This document shows, in pieces, positions 53,582 to 63,149 of a stretch of 64,000 nucleotides of DNA. Under the pieces are notes generated by a model. It made no database searches. It saw only the letters and a list, made by a program, of their open reading frames with translations, and had not been told where the DNA came from. The position numbers and the translations under genes were made by a program. Source of the stretch: Flavobacteriales bacterium (GTDB lineage Bacteria; Bacteroidota; Bacteroidia; Flavobacteriales_D; Sanyastnellaceae). The stretch is from positions 1 through 64,000 of the forward strand of contig JAKVAX010000007.1 in assembly GCA_022447625.1 (NCBI GenBank), written 5' to 3'. Numbering within the stretch: position 1 is the stretch's first letter; each line of letters starts with the position of its first letter.

Positions 53582-55822
53582 GTTCACATGACCTAGAATT
53601 GTTTCTTCTTCCAGCTTCATCACCCACGTATATATGCCATTGGGTGCGAAATAATCACCGGAGTTCACTGATCCATTCCAATAGTCATTTACGGAGCTAG
53701 TTTTGAATATTTGCTCTCCCCATCGATTGTAAATAGCCAGTTCATAATTCTCTAAATCGCAACTTATGGAGGGGGCGAAGCTGTCGTTCAGTCCATCGTT
53801 GTTCGGACTGAAAGCATTGGGCACGTAGTACTCAAGTTGACATGTGTTGCACAAGTTTGGATTGTAATAGGGAGCATCAATTAGGAATTCACCTGAACAA
53901 CCTGTGAGGGTGTCTTCAATGATAATTGTGATGTCATGCAAGAGAATGTACGTAGAGTCTAATATAGAAAAGTCATGCTCTAAATAGGCATTGTGTTGTT
54001 CAGACGCATCTATCGAAAGCACGGCTGGATGACACTCGGAATCTTGTGTCACAGAATAATCAAACCACAAGCCATTGGAAGGGAAATACACATCAACTAC
54101 AGAGGTCTCACATTCATTCTCCAACATAACAGATACCGAATCACTCGTAGAAATTGAGAAGGGGAGAGAAGGGTACGAAGCATCAAATTCCTGATGAAAG
54201 AACGTTTCATTGATTGTTACTTCAGGATCACAAGAAAGAATGATGAACGAACTATCGGTTAATGCAGCGGGGAAGTCAGACAAGAACACTAGTGTGGTGT
54301 CATAAAGGCACATGCCTTCAATTACATCCAGAGATAAAGCAGTTGAGTCATTGCTTCCAAATTCGATTGATGTGGCGTCGATAGAACTTTCGTCAGGAAA
54401 GGTCCAAATTGTGTTTTCGAATTCTCCGTTTATCGAAACGTAACTGAGTTCACCTGGACATTCACCTAGGTTCAAGTCAAAATCGAGCTCGTCATCACAT
54501 TCGATTTGACAGGTGATACTTGAGGTCATTTCAAATGGATTTGACTCCATTTCATAAGGTATGAGCGGTGTCCATGCTTCGTCTGCAAAGTCGGTGGTCT
54601 GAATTTCACCAGATAGATATTCAATCGGGGGCATAAAAGGAACGAAGCTACATTCATCTGTGAGTTGATGGATAGGTCTCTTGGTGATGAAGTTGCTTTC
54701 AAATAACCCAATAGACTGTATAGAACATAGGTAGATGTGGTCATTCGCAATGCATGCGGCTCCAGTAACTTCTTCGATTGTATTCTCTTCTTCAAGTGAA
54801 TAAAGGAATGAATCTAAGATCTCACCTGAGTCTTTGTCGAGTTGGGTGATAAGCACTGATTCGTCGCCACCTTGAAAACTCTTCGCGTTACAAATGAGGT
54901 TAACCTTGTCATTGGTAATGATGAGGTCTGTACAAGAATCATCAAAGCCGCCGGTAAAGGCGAAATTCCATTCAAGCGCACCTTCTGTGTCTAGTTTGCA
55001 TATCCAAATATCCCTTGCGTTGGGCAGTGTTGATCGAGTGTATCCTGCTAGGAAGAGGTTTCCGACTTCGTCCATGTCGCAAGTGAAGAAGAGCTCCAAA
55101 TGGGTGTTTACAACGGCGATTTGATTTGTCATCTCTCCTTCTTGATTCAAGGTAACGATGAATCCATGGTGAATACCGTTGAGTGATTCGGAGTTGCCTG
55201 CGAGATAGATTAGATCATTATGGACCTCGATGGCGTAAAAGTGATCGTCATTATTGCCACCAATATGCATAGACCAAAGCTGTTCTCCTTCGGCCGATAG
55301 TTTTACGACAAACCCATCAGTCTCCCCGAAGGAGTTACTTATCGTTGACCCACACCAAATGATGCTCCCATCTTCCTGCTCAAAAATGTCTCTAGGTGAA
55401 TCATGTTGCTCCGATTCTTCTGGGGTCATTGACCAAATCAGTTCACCATCCTCTGTAAATCTTGCAACGAATGCGCGACGATTGGGCGACGGATAATCGA
55501 TCCAGTATCCTGAAATGAGGATATCGGAATTCATGAGTCGACGAACAATGATATTTCGACCTGACTCTTCATCATCTGTTCCAATTACGAATGATGAGAT
55601 AATCTCTCCTGAGTCATTAAAGCGGGTAATACTGATGTCTTTCTCTCCAAAAGGACCTAGGTATACATCACATGCTGCGATGATCTCATCATGGCCAAAA
55701 TCAATACTATGTGCTTTGGTGAAATATGAAGAGTTGAAGTGGGATGTCCAGTTGTCAGTTTCTTGCGCCCAAATGGAAGTAATACATAATACCCAGAAAA
55801 GGGATAGGGGGAGGCGTAGCAT
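53570..55822 (-). CDS. Secreted protein with T9SS type B (gliding motility-associated) C-terminal domain
   Basis: 750 residues. The signal peptide is MLRLPLSLFWVLCITSIWAQ. The first ~400 residues are propeller-like repeats (GEIISSFVIGTDDEESG, GELIWSMTPEES, GEQLWSMHIGGNNDDHFYAIE, GALEWNFAFTGGFDDS). A Cys-rich Ig-like part follows. The last ~95 residues (YYVPNAFSPNNDGLNDSF, YNRWGEQIFKTS, GIYTWVMKLEE, HVNLLR) are the type B sorting domain (CHU_C). It is exported through SprA and probably kept on the surface. The ligand is unknown. Overlaps the methyltransferase gene by 12 bases. Confidence 0.9.
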   Translation of the reverse strand: MLRLPLSLFWVLCITSIWAQETDNWTSHFNSSYFTKAHSIDFGHDEIIAACDVYLGPFGEKDISITRFNDSGEIISSFVIGTDDEESGRNIIVRRLMNSDILISGYWIDYPSPNRRAFVARFTEDGELIWSMTPEESEQHDSPRDIFEQEDGSIIWCGSTISNSFGETDGFVVKLSAEGEQLWSMHIGGNNDDHFYAIEVHNDLIYLAGNSESLNGIHHGFIVTLNQEGEMTNQIAVVNTHLELFFTCDMDEVGNLFLAGYTRSTLPNARDIWICKLDTEGALEWNFAFTGGFDDSCTDLIITNDKVNLICNAKSFQGGDESVLITQLDKDSGEILDSFLYSLEEENTIEEVTGAACIANDHIYLCSIQSIGLFESNFITKRPIHQLTDECSFVPFMPPIEYLSGEIQTTDFADEAWTPLIPYEMESNPFEMTSSITCQIECDDELDFDLNLGECPGELSYVSINGEFENTIWTFPDESSIDATSIEFGSNDSTALSLDVIEGMCLYDTTLVFLSDFPAALTDSSFIILSCDPEVTINETFFHQEFDASYPSLPFSISTSDSVSVMLENECETSVVDVYFPSNGLWFDYSVTQDSECHPAVLSIDASEQHNAYLEHDFSILDSTYILLHDITIIIEDTLTGCSGEFLIDAPYYNPNLCNTCQLEYYVPNAFSPNNDGLNDSFAPSISCDLENYELAIYNRWGEQIFKTSSVNDYWNGSVNSGDYFAPNGIYTWVMKLEEETILGHVNLLR

Positions 55823-55846
55823 AGTAGTTCGTTGTTAATGTTAAAC

Positions 55847-55854
55847 GAAAGATA
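55847..55854 (-). promoter_or_regulatory. Candidate -7 element for the type B client gene
   Basis: TATCTTTC on the minus strand, 24 bases before the ATG at 55822, matches seven of eight positions of TAnnTTTG. A TTG is present upstream, but the spacing is long (24). Confidence 0.3.
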
Positions 55855-55931
55855 TGCATTTAAATGAAATTCCATTTCCAATGGGTTGGAAGCAAGTGAT
55901 TTGAGGGTGTATTACAAAGCGTGTACTAAAA

Positions 55932-55959
55932 AAAAAGGCCGTCAATCGACGGCCTTTTT
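55932..55959. terminator. Bidirectional terminator after the PpiD-like gene
   Basis: A perfect 12-bp stem AAAAAGGCCGTC/GACGGCCTTTTT with an AATC loop. On the minus strand it lies 21 bases past the stop of the foldase gene and is followed by a longer T-run than on the plus strand. Confidence 0.88.
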
Positions 55960-55980
55960 CAGTTCAAATAGTTTGATTTC

Positions 55981-58065
55981 TTACTGACGATCATCGCTGA
56001 GGTCAGCACCTTCTTTCATGGCGTTGAACAAACGGTTCGCAGCACCTGAGCGCATACGAGTGGTTGTTTGATCTTGCTCATCAAGGTAGTTGTCTTTTTC
56101 TTCTGCGGCGATGATGTCGCTTGTAGGAGCGATCACCCATACACCCGCTTCACCTTTGATCGGGAGTGACATGCTTCCTGAAGGAATCGCAAAGGCCAAT
56201 CCCGCAACCTGCGGCTCTTGAGAAGCTCCTGAACCAGGTACCGTTGCATTCTTCAATGAGATGTTACGTCCTGTCTTTACTTCTACATTAGCGATCTGTG
56301 CTGCCTCCTCTAGGTTCGCTGCTTCTGCCAGCTTCTCTAGGTAGTATTCAGCTTTCGCTTCTTTGGTAGCTTCTTCACGCATTTCCTCTTCTACGTTTTC
56401 GAACGGAGGTGTTCCTGGTTCCATCACTTTGCTCAAGGCAGCGATCACGTATTCGTTCCCAATCAAGATTGGGTTCGATACTTCACCAAGTTCTGATTGG
56501 AATGCCCAACCTACCACTTCTGATGCGTTACGTAGTGTAGAGATGTTTGATGCTCCCTGGCGAAGGTTGTTCGCTTCAGTTACAGCGTAGCCCATCGTAT
56601 CAGCTGCCGCCTGGAATGCTTCCAGTGTGTTGAAGTTAATCGCGAAGTCACTTGCAGAGTTGTATGCTCCTTTCTTCGTTGCTGTACTCGCGTCAACGGG
56701 TACGCTTACTTCAGCGATCTGCGCTGTAGAGCTTGTCAACTGCTGACCAGTTACCTCGATCAAGTGGATACCGTAGTTTGTTTCTACTGCACCGATGCTT
56801 CCTACTGGGTTATCGAAACAGTAGTTTTCGAATGGCTTCACCATTTGTCCGCGTGGGAAGTTTTCGTAAACCCCTCCGTTACTCGCAGATCCTGGATCTT
56901 CGCTAAAACGCTGACATAGGTCATCCCAGTCTTCACCTGCTTTGTAACGACGCTTGATGCTGTCAGCACGTGCCGTCAACATTTCGATCTCAGCAGCATC
57001 GTTCTTGTTCACAGACTTCAAAAGGATGTGACGACAGCTTACTGATGAATCAGGAAGCTCTTCGATGCGAACGATCTTAGCTACTTTAGATACACCAGCA
57101 TCTTCGTATGGTCCAACAACGTTCCCTACGCCTGCAGCGAACAGTGCCTTGTCACCTTCAGTGAGTGCATCTTTCTCTTTCATTGAACGAGCGATGTAAC
57201 GACCAGCTTGACCAGAAACCCATGCTGAATCATCTTCTAGTGTTCTCCACTCATCAGCAACTGCTTGCTGAGTAGCATTGATGGCATCGATGTCAGCCTG
57301 TGAAGCTTCCACAGGAATCTTGATGAACTCGATGTTACGTCCTTTCTGCTGGCGGTACTCCGGATCATCTTTGTGCTGGTTGTAGTACGCACGTACGTCG
57401 CTATCACTCACCGTCACTACTGAATCAGGAATATCATCGTACTTCACGAATACGTAGTCGATGTTCACCTTCTCTTGTCCTGAAGTGTGCTCGTACTTCG
57501 CTTCGAGTGTATTCGCGTAGATACCACGCTCTACCAAAGTGTTGTACTTCTCACGTAGACGCTTTGAAACGATCACGTTCGCGTATCCTTCGTAGTTCTT
57601 ACGTCCAGGACCCACTTCATCGTTGTACATCTGTGAGAATGTATTACGCCAGTTGTCTTTCGCTTCTGGTGTGACACCTCCTTGGTAGAAAGTACGTTGC
57701 ATGTATGGAGAGATGTGTTCTCCAAAACGAATTTCGTCAAACTCCTCCTGGTTTACGTCTAGGCCAAGAGCCATGTAGTCGTCTGTCAGGATGTTTTTCT
57801 CAATGAGGTCATTCCATACCTCTGTTTCGAGCGACTGGTTGTTCGTGTAGTTGAATAGATCTCTACGCGTTTGAAGTGCAGTTTGGTAGTCAACTACGCT
57901 GATTGACGTTCCGTCAACCTCACCTACACTTTGGCTGTTACCTTGTCCTAAAAGCGCTTGTACCGCGTCAAAAGGAACCAAGAAACCAATCATACCAATA
58001 CCGAGAAGAACAAGGGCTAAGAATAATAACCACTGAACGGAACGGATTTTTTCGAGCACTGCCAT
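55981..58065 (-). CDS. ppiD: PpiD/SurA-like periplasmic peptidyl-prolyl isomerase
   Basis: 694 residues. A single N-terminal membrane helix (WLLFLALVLLGIGMIGFLVP) anchors it, followed by a SurA-N-type chaperone part (VGEVDGTSISVVDYQTALQTRR). A parvulin PPIC domain lies at ~345-445 (VSCRHILLKS, FSEDPGSASNGGVYENFPRGQMVKPFENYCFD in part, TNYGIHLIEV). A second parvulin-like part is towards the C-terminus. It helps fold exported and outer-membrane proteins. The architecture is that of PpiD. Expressed with the envelope series on the minus strand. Confidence 0.9.
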   Translation of the reverse strand: MAVLEKIRSVQWLLFLALVLLGIGMIGFLVPFDAVQALLGQGNSQSVGEVDGTSISVVDYQTALQTRRDLFNYTNNQSLETEVWNDLIEKNILTDDYMALGLDVNQEEFDEIRFGEHISPYMQRTFYQGGVTPEAKDNWRNTFSQMYNDEVGPGRKNYEGYANVIVSKRLREKYNTLVERGIYANTLEAKYEHTSGQEKVNIDYVFVKYDDIPDSVVTVSDSDVRAYYNQHKDDPEYRQQKGRNIEFIKIPVEASQADIDAINATQQAVADEWRTLEDDSAWVSGQAGRYIARSMKEKDALTEGDKALFAAGVGNVVGPYEDAGVSKVAKIVRIEELPDSSVSCRHILLKSVNKNDAAEIEMLTARADSIKRRYKAGEDWDDLCQRFSEDPGSASNGGVYENFPRGQMVKPFENYCFDNPVGSIGAVETNYGIHLIEVTGQQLTSSTAQIAEVSVPVDASTATKKGAYNSASDFAINFNTLEAFQAAADTMGYAVTEANNLRQGASNISTLRNASEVVGWAFQSELGEVSNPILIGNEYVIAALSKVMEPGTPPFENVEEEMREEATKEAKAEYYLEKLAEAANLEEAAQIANVEVKTGRNISLKNATVPGSGASQEPQVAGLAFAIPSGSMSLPIKGEAGVWVIAPTSDIIAAEEKDNYLDEQDQTTTRMRSGAANRLFNAMKEGADLSDDRQ

Positions 58066-58092
58066 GTTTACAGCTTTAAATTTTTAGAGCCG

Positions 58093-58123
58093 CGAATATA
58101 CGGAAACACCGTGACTTATGAAA
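58093..58123 (-). promoter_or_regulatory. Candidate promoter of the PpiD-like gene
   Basis: On the minus strand TTTC, a 19-base spacer and TATATTCG resemble the TTTG/TAnnTTTG promoter with one mismatch in each box. It lies in the 59-base gap before the ATG at 58065. Confidence 0.35.
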
Positions 58124-58124
58124 G

Positions 58125-59411
58125 TCAGTCGTCTACTTCAAAACGAAGCTCGATGAGCTCGATGCGTGCTTGATTGACACGAACTACGCGAATCGAATAA
58201 TCATCGACAGTGATCATGTCGTTCACGTTCGGGATATCCTCGGTGTGATGGATGATCAAACCACCAAGGGTGTCGTAGTCGTCATGCTCAGGAAGCTTGA
58301 AGTCGTATTCTTCATTCAAGTAGTCAATCTCAAGACGTGCACTGAGCTGATAATGACCCGGTCCGAGGTTTTTCTCGACCAGTTCTTCTTTGTCGTGCTC
58401 GTCTTCGATTTCTCCGAAGATCTCCTCTACAATATCCTCAATAGTGATGATCCCAGAGGTGCCTCCAAACTCATCAACTACAACAGCTAGGTTGTGCTTT
58501 TTCTTGATGAAGTTTTCGAGAATATCATTCGCCGGCATGGGTTCTGGAATGATGAATACGGGCATCAAGATCTTGGTGATGTGCTCTGGTTTCTTGAACA
58601 AGTCGCGCACGTGCACATAGCCAATGATGTTATCGATGCTATCGCGGAATACTACCACCTTAGAAAGTCCGGTCTCGATGAACTTCGCTCGCAGGTCAAG
58701 CAGGTTTTCTTCCACATCCACCGCAATGATCTCATTGCGGGGAATCAGACAGTCACGCGCTTTCAACTGACCGAAGTCGAGGGCATTTTGAAGAATCTGG
58801 ATCTCATTCTCTAGATCTTCATCAGGATCCATGTTCTGCGTAATCTCTTTGAGGTAGTGGTCGAGGTCAACGGCGCCATAAACCGCTTCTTCGTTTTCGG
58901 TATTCGCTTTGAATACGCTACGCAAGAAGATCTTACTCAACCCCGTCACAAACCACGCAGGAATGAAAAGGATATAGAACAAGAGCAAGAGCGGTACACA
59001 GAACACATTCAACCAACCATTCGGATTGATTCGGAAGATGGATTTCGGTAGGAACTCGGCGGTGATAAGGATGATGATCGTGGTAATGATGGTCTGCACC
59101 GCCAATACGAGGTACGGACTCACCGTGGTGGCCATGCTCCAATCTTCAACGCCAAAGATGAGTTGTGCAGTGGTGGCTCCAGCCTCGATACCATAGAATA
59201 CCAGGGCGAGGTTGTTCCCCACGAGCATTGCTCCAATAAACAGTTTCGGACGTTTAAAGAAGATACTTAGGATCCGTGCGGTCCATTTGCCTTGCTTGTT
59301 GTCAAGCTCAACCTTCAGCTTATTCGCTGACACGAAGGCGATCTCCATACCGGAGAAAAAGGCAGAAAAGAGAAGTGAAAGGGCAATGATTACCCAACTG
59401 TCATAGTCCAT
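58125..59411 (-). CDS. CNNM/CorC-type membrane protein with CBS domains
   Basis: 428 residues. The N-terminal DUF21/CNNM domain has four helices (IIALSLLFSAFFSGMEIAFVSANK). A pair of CBS domains (~205-325: LIPRNEIIAVDVEENL, GLSKVVVFRDSIDNIIGYVHVRDLF, NLAVVVDEFGGTSGIITIEDIVEEIFGEI) follows. The last ~85 residues are a CorC/HlyC transporter-associated domain (YDTLGGLIIHH). Such proteins are linked to Mg2+/Co2+ export; the older name is hemolysin. GldE belongs to the same family but has a longer N-terminus, so this is probably a paralogue. Confidence 0.9.
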   Translation of the reverse strand: MDYDSWVIIALSLLFSAFFSGMEIAFVSANKLKVELDNKQGKWTARILSIFFKRPKLFIGAMLVGNNLALVFYGIEAGATTAQLIFGVEDWSMATTVSPYLVLAVQTIITTIIILITAEFLPKSIFRINPNGWLNVFCVPLLLLFYILFIPAWFVTGLSKIFLRSVFKANTENEEAVYGAVDLDHYLKEITQNMDPDEDLENEIQILQNALDFGQLKARDCLIPRNEIIAVDVEENLLDLRAKFIETGLSKVVVFRDSIDNIIGYVHVRDLFKKPEHITKILMPVFIIPEPMPANDILENFIKKKHNLAVVVDEFGGTSGIITIEDIVEEIFGEIEDEHDKEELVEKNLGPGHYQLSARLEIDYLNEEYDFKLPEHDDYDTLGGLIIHHTEDIPNVNDMITVDDYSIRVVRVNQARIELIELRFEVDD

Positions 59412-59454
59412 TCAGCACGGGGAATGATTCAACAACAAATTAACTAAAAACATC

Positions 59455-59700
59455 TTATTCGTCGGCACCCAATGTGCGCTCTAAGCGACGGCGCACGTTT
59501 CTACGCAGGAAGTACCACAACAAAGCAATGGCTGGCATTATCAATCCAACCTTGCGCTCAGCAAGTTCACCGGTGTACCACCAGTATGCAGTAATCGCAA
59601 AGGTCACAATCACTACAATCAACCAAAAGACTTCCGCAATCTTGTGGATGCGCATCACGGCATTGTTCTTTTCACGTTCGAGATTCGGATCTTGGCTCAT
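59455..59700 (-). CDS. Small two-helix membrane protein
   Basis: 81 residues: a charged N-terminus (MSQDPNLEREKNNAVMRIHK), helix VFWLIVVIVTFAITAYWW, a short loop, helix VGLIMPAIALLWYFL and a basic tail RRNVRRRLERTL. I do not recognise a family. It lies between lptC and the CNNM/CorC-like gene and is probably a genuine small protein of this series. Confidence 0.65.
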   Translation of the reverse strand: MSQDPNLEREKNNAVMRIHKIAEVFWLIVVIVTFAITAYWWYTGELAERKVGLIMPAIALLWYFLRRNVRRRLERTLGADE

Positions 59701-59709
59701 GGGGGATGG

Positions 59710-59824
59710 GTTCGTGTTTGTGGTTTATGGTTCGTAGTACGTGGTGCGTGGTTCGTAGTACTCTGGTTCTAAATCTAACTCTTATTCTAATTCTCCTTCT
59801 TCCTCTCCTTCTTCCTCTCCTTCT
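59710..59824. repeat. Short low-complexity tandem repeats at the lptC 3' end
   Basis: Two kinds adjoin. From ~59710 to 59765 the plus strand repeats GGTTCGTAGTAC and close variants (ACGAACC-type units on the other strand). From ~59766 to 59792 it has TTAGAAT-like units (minus strand). From 59793 to 59824 a 12-base unit CTCCTTCTTCCT is present 2.7 times. The last part codes for the EGEEEGEEEG tail of LptC. Confidence 0.7.
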
Positions 59825-60381
59825 AAATCTTCCTCATCGATATACATCGTTCCGCTCACTTCCTTCATCTCGCGTTTCTTGAACTTGCTATCGGTGACGA
59901 GTCCTTTTCCACGGATGACGCTTTCTTCGGTGGTGATGACAACGTGCTTGTCAGTGTAGACGAGGTCACTGTCTTGCACCCAGATGAGTTCTTCAGTGGC
60001 GAGTTTGTCTCCGTCTACATTGGTAAGAAGAACGTTTTCACGGGCGATTAATCGACCTTCCGTATCCCAGAAGGTTCCGGTTTGAGCTACCATGGTAGCT
60101 TCTACTTGTTCGAGGCTATCGTAAATGGTGAGGGTGAAGCCTCCGCTGACCTCAATGCGCGGGTCAGAGGCTTCAAAACGTTCGAGAACTGCGGCTTCCA
60201 GTTTGTTTGAAAGCACCCCTTCACTAGTGTAGAAGTAGGTGCCGTTCTCAACTGTTTGCACCGCGAGGTCTCGGTCTTCAGTAAGCGCCTTGATCTCGTC
60301 GATGTCATTACTACAAGAAACAAAGATTCCGGCCGCCAAGGCAACCGGAATCAAGTATTTCAGTGTAAATGAGCTATTCAT
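59782..60381 (-). CDS. lptC: LPS export ABC transporter periplasmic protein LptC
   Basis: 199 residues, predicted lipoprotein (MNSSFTLKYLIPVALAAGIFVSC in part; lipobox FVSC). A beta-jellyroll of the LptC/OstA type follows (GVLSNKLEAAVLERFE, TMVAQTGTFWDTEGRLIARENVLLTN, ELIWVQDSDLVYTDKHVVITT, IRGKGLVTD). It hands lipopolysaccharide from the inner membrane to LptA. The ATG at 60381 overlaps the preceding stop by one base (TAATG), which decides the start; an earlier ATG adds 12 residues. The Glu/Gly tail is produced by a 12-base tandem repeat and is unusual. Confidence 0.88.
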   Translation of the reverse strand: MNSSFTLKYLIPVALAAGIFVSCSNDIDEIKALTEDRDLAVQTVENGTYFYTSEGVLSNKLEAAVLERFEASDPRIEVSGGFTLTIYDSLEQVEATMVAQTGTFWDTEGRLIARENVLLTNVDGDKLATEELIWVQDSDLVYTDKHVVITTEESVIRGKGLVTDSKFKKREMKEVSGTMYIDEEDLEGEEEGEEEGELE

Positions 60382-61736
60382 TAACGAATTCGGATCGTCG
60401 TAGATTCTCCGAGGCAAGTCGTGAATGACTCTCCTTCTTTCTTACCTACGGTGAAGATGTCTTCCTTCGAAGGGAATTGTCTCTTCATCTGAGCCATTTT
60501 CTTGTTCGCTGTGTCAGCGACTGAAGAGTCTTTGCTCTTTGCACGAGCGTAATAGTCATACGCCAAGCTGTATACCATTCGTGATCCGATCGCGCCGTCA
60601 TCACATTGGCTGGCCATTCCCGCGATAGCGTCTCCGTGAAGGAGGTAAGCTGCACCGCTGTTTGGGTTGATCTGAAGTACTTTGTTCGCGTAAGAACGAG
60701 CCTTCGACCCTTGCTTCAATGAGCTGGCAACTTGTCCTGCTTTCAACAGGTAGTTCTCCTGATCCGAACAATCTCCGCACTGCTCAACTGCTTCTTCTAA
60801 GTATTTCAGTCCTTCTCGCATATCTCCACCTTTCACAGATCCGATACCGATAGCGTATGCAGCTGGAGCTGATGGCTCTTGTGCGTATACTTCTTTCGCA
60901 ATAGGAAGGAAGATGTCGTTGTCTGTACAGTCCTTCTTATTCATCAGACGAAGCACTTTCTTCTTCAGCTCGAAATTGTCAGGCTCTGCTTCAATTTTCG
61001 CTTTCAATACAGGTACCATCTGATCACACTGTGCTACAAGAACGAAGATTTCGTCAACGTTTCCTTTCACTTTTCTGTACTGCTCCAGGATCTTCTCGTT
61101 CTCTTCACGCTTCAAGCTAGCGTCGATGTAATCTTGTAGCATCAAGTAGTCAGTCAAGATATCTGATAAGTACTGATCTTGCTCTTCTTCAGAAGCCAAC
61201 TTCGATACTTCAAACAATGAACGGTAGTAACCGTCAATGGCAGAAGCTGGTGTTTGCTCACCCATACAATCAAGAACTTCCTTGAACATCGCGTATGCTT
61301 CGTTGTGCTTCTTCTTGTACAGCTTGTAGAAATCACCTGCTTTACGGGAAAGAACTTCACAACCATTCAATGGCTTCTTCTTTGTTTCTGGGTATAGCTC
61401 TCTCCACTTGTCGTAGTTCGCGAAAAGTGAATCAACCAATACTTTCTTACGCTCTTTGTCTTCCTTTTCGTTCTTCAACTCGTTCTTAATGAAGGTAGAA
61501 CCGTGACCGTAAAGGTTCTGGCTTACTGTAGGAGGACATACCTCACATGCTTCTTGCCATGCTGGGTAAGCGTCTTCGTAATTCTTTTGCTTTTTGAAGC
61601 TCTTGTACACACTCAAAGCTTCCTTACAACGGATTTGCTGCTCTTCCGTTTCTCCGTATTTCGAATCGTCTTGCGCTTGAACTGCAGTGAATGCAGTCAT
61701 CATCATCAAGGTTAAAAGTCCGGCAATGCGTTTCAT
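60381..61736 (-). CDS. Secreted TPR-like repeat protein
   Basis: 451 residues with a signal peptide (MKRIAGLLTLMMMTAFTAVQAQ). The rest is almost all helical, with TPR-like pairs (CKEALSVYKSFKKQKNYEDAYPAWQEA, GLKYLEEAVEQCGDCSD, ARSYANKVLQINPNSGAAYLLHGDAIA). Several Cys pairs are visible. The ATG at 61736 is used; a TTG three codons upstream is less likely. A protein of this kind is commonly found beside lptC and coaX in Bacteroidota; its task is probably in envelope assembly but is not established. Confidence 0.85.
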   Translation of the reverse strand: MKRIAGLLTLMMMTAFTAVQAQDDSKYGETEEQQIRCKEALSVYKSFKKQKNYEDAYPAWQEACEVCPPTVSQNLYGHGSTFIKNELKNEKEDKERKKVLVDSLFANYDKWRELYPETKKKPLNGCEVLSRKAGDFYKLYKKKHNEAYAMFKEVLDCMGEQTPASAIDGYYRSLFEVSKLASEEEQDQYLSDILTDYLMLQDYIDASLKREENEKILEQYRKVKGNVDEIFVLVAQCDQMVPVLKAKIEAEPDNFELKKKVLRLMNKKDCTDNDIFLPIAKEVYAQEPSAPAAYAIGIGSVKGGDMREGLKYLEEAVEQCGDCSDQENYLLKAGQVASSLKQGSKARSYANKVLQINPNSGAAYLLHGDAIAGMASQCDDGAIGSRMVYSLAYDYYARAKSKDSSVADTANKKMAQMKRQFPSKEDIFTVGKKEGESFTTCLGESTTIRIR

Positions 61737-61751
61737 TGATCTCAATTTTTC

Positions 61752-63149
61752 TTAGTCGTATTTTCTCTGTACGAACCAGGCGTTTCTGAAGTAAGGAGTA
61801 AGTGTTACTCCGATCATTATGTTCAAATAGTCTTCTTTCAATAGTACACCGTCGCTCACCCCTCTAGTCCCAAACTCCATGCCAAAATGGAATTTACTGG
61901 CCGAACGCGAACTGATCATCGGCATCGAGAATCCGAGCGACACCGCTTGATCGGTAATTTGCTCGTTGTTTACCACGTAATAGGTGTCTGCAGTGCGCAT
62001 CCCTACGCGGTATTGTGTCTTCTCCAACACATTGGCCTCGTCATCTATTTGGCGAGGGGTAAATGAGAAGCCGAAGGTCAACTCTGAACTGTTGGCCAAC
62101 TCAGGAGTGATTTCTTCGTTGTCAATTACCGTACGGTAGCTGCTCCAATCGCGCTGCTCGAAGTCCGCATAAGCAGCGAAGGTGCGTCCTTCCGGACTTA
62201 AGTATTCATACCCCAAACCGTAACGCAAACGGTCAGGAATCTCAGAAATACCGCGTCCTTCAATAGCTAAACTCGTATCCAATGGGAAGATCACGCCTGA
62301 GTTTGTGATGGTTTGCTCGATCGTTTCCTCCAAGCGCGTGTTCATCTCAATACTCGGCGAGTACGTCACTCCCGCTTTAATCTTGCTTCTTGAGATCAAG
62401 CGCTTGTCTTTATCATAGGTCGCCTTTAGCGTTCCTTCGTAGTATGCTCCAATCTCTACTCCTGCATCTGCAAGTCGTGTGTTGCGAATGGCGCGCGTGT
62501 CTATGAAAGTCACGTCATCGTAATCCACAAAACGTGTCTGGCTGATGTTTCCGAAGAAGTAGTTCACGTTAGCTCCGAAACCAAAAGAATGCTTTACCAC
62601 TTTAAGACTATCGTAAGCCACACCGGTGTTATCTGTCCAGTAACGGTATTCGTGAATGTCAAATTTGCGTCCAGCGCCTAAGAATGCCTTATTGATACCA
62701 CCATTGCCTTCGTATCTATAGGTGATGTCACCAATATCGTCTGTGATTTCAGAAGAGATGCTGTACCCACTCGTTGAGTAAGGTGTTACTCCCAATACAA
62801 ATCCGGTTTTGGCGTTTCCGCGTTTGAAGCCGATCAGGAACTGGTCTAGGTTACCACCGCTCAATTCTTGGGTAGCGTTGCCTTGTGTCAATCGCAATTG
62901 TTGAATACGCGCTGATGCTTGGAAGGTGGTGTTAAAGAGGTAACCGTAGGTTGCCGGGTTGTCTCCATTGATCATGTAGCGATCATTGAAGGCTGTGCGG
63001 CTGCCACCTAAGCTAAAGGAACCCACGTTTCCTCCTTGGTAGAGGTCACCCAATCCAAAGCGTGAATATGGCGACAGGTTAGAAAGCTGAGCCTCCGCGA
63101 ATAGCGAGCTGAGCATCAGTACAAGTAGGAGTGCAAGTTTACTTCGCAT
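61752..63149 (-). CDS. Outer-membrane beta-barrel protein
   Basis: 465 residues with a signal peptide ending SLFAEAQ. The mature start LSNLSPYSRFGLGDLYQGG and later strands (KTGFVLGVTPYSTSGYSIS, HSFGFGANVNYFFGNIS, LRYGLGYEYLSPEGRTFAAYADFEQRDW in parts) are typical of FadL-like or OmpP1-type barrels of this phylum. It ends LTPYFRNAWFVQRKYD. The start at 63149 is chosen since it lies 11 bases inside the coaX end and gives a signal peptide; upstream in-frame codons read coaX in another frame. The cargo is unknown. Confidence 0.82.
   Translation of the reverse strand: MRSKLALLLVLMLSSLFAEAQLSNLSPYSRFGLGDLYQGGNVGSFSLGGSRTAFNDRYMINGDNPATYGYLFNTTFQASARIQQLRLTQGNATQELSGGNLDQFLIGFKRGNAKTGFVLGVTPYSTSGYSISSEITDDIGDITYRYEGNGGINKAFLGAGRKFDIHEYRYWTDNTGVAYDSLKVVKHSFGFGANVNYFFGNISQTRFVDYDDVTFIDTRAIRNTRLADAGVEIGAYYEGTLKATYDKDKRLISRSKIKAGVTYSPSIEMNTRLEETIEQTITNSGVIFPLDTSLAIEGRGISEIPDRLRYGLGYEYLSPEGRTFAAYADFEQRDWSSYRTVIDNEEITPELANSSELTFGFSFTPRQIDDEANVLEKTQYRVGMRTADTYYVVNNEQITDQAVSLGFSMPMISSRSASKFHFGMEFGTRGVSDGVLLKEDYLNIMIGVTLTPYFRNAWFVQRKYD

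Noticed and set aside
58125-59411. Naming the CNNM/CorC-like gene gldE
   Set aside because: The family is shared, but the typical longer GldE N-terminus is absent and a neighbouring ssb is not seen.
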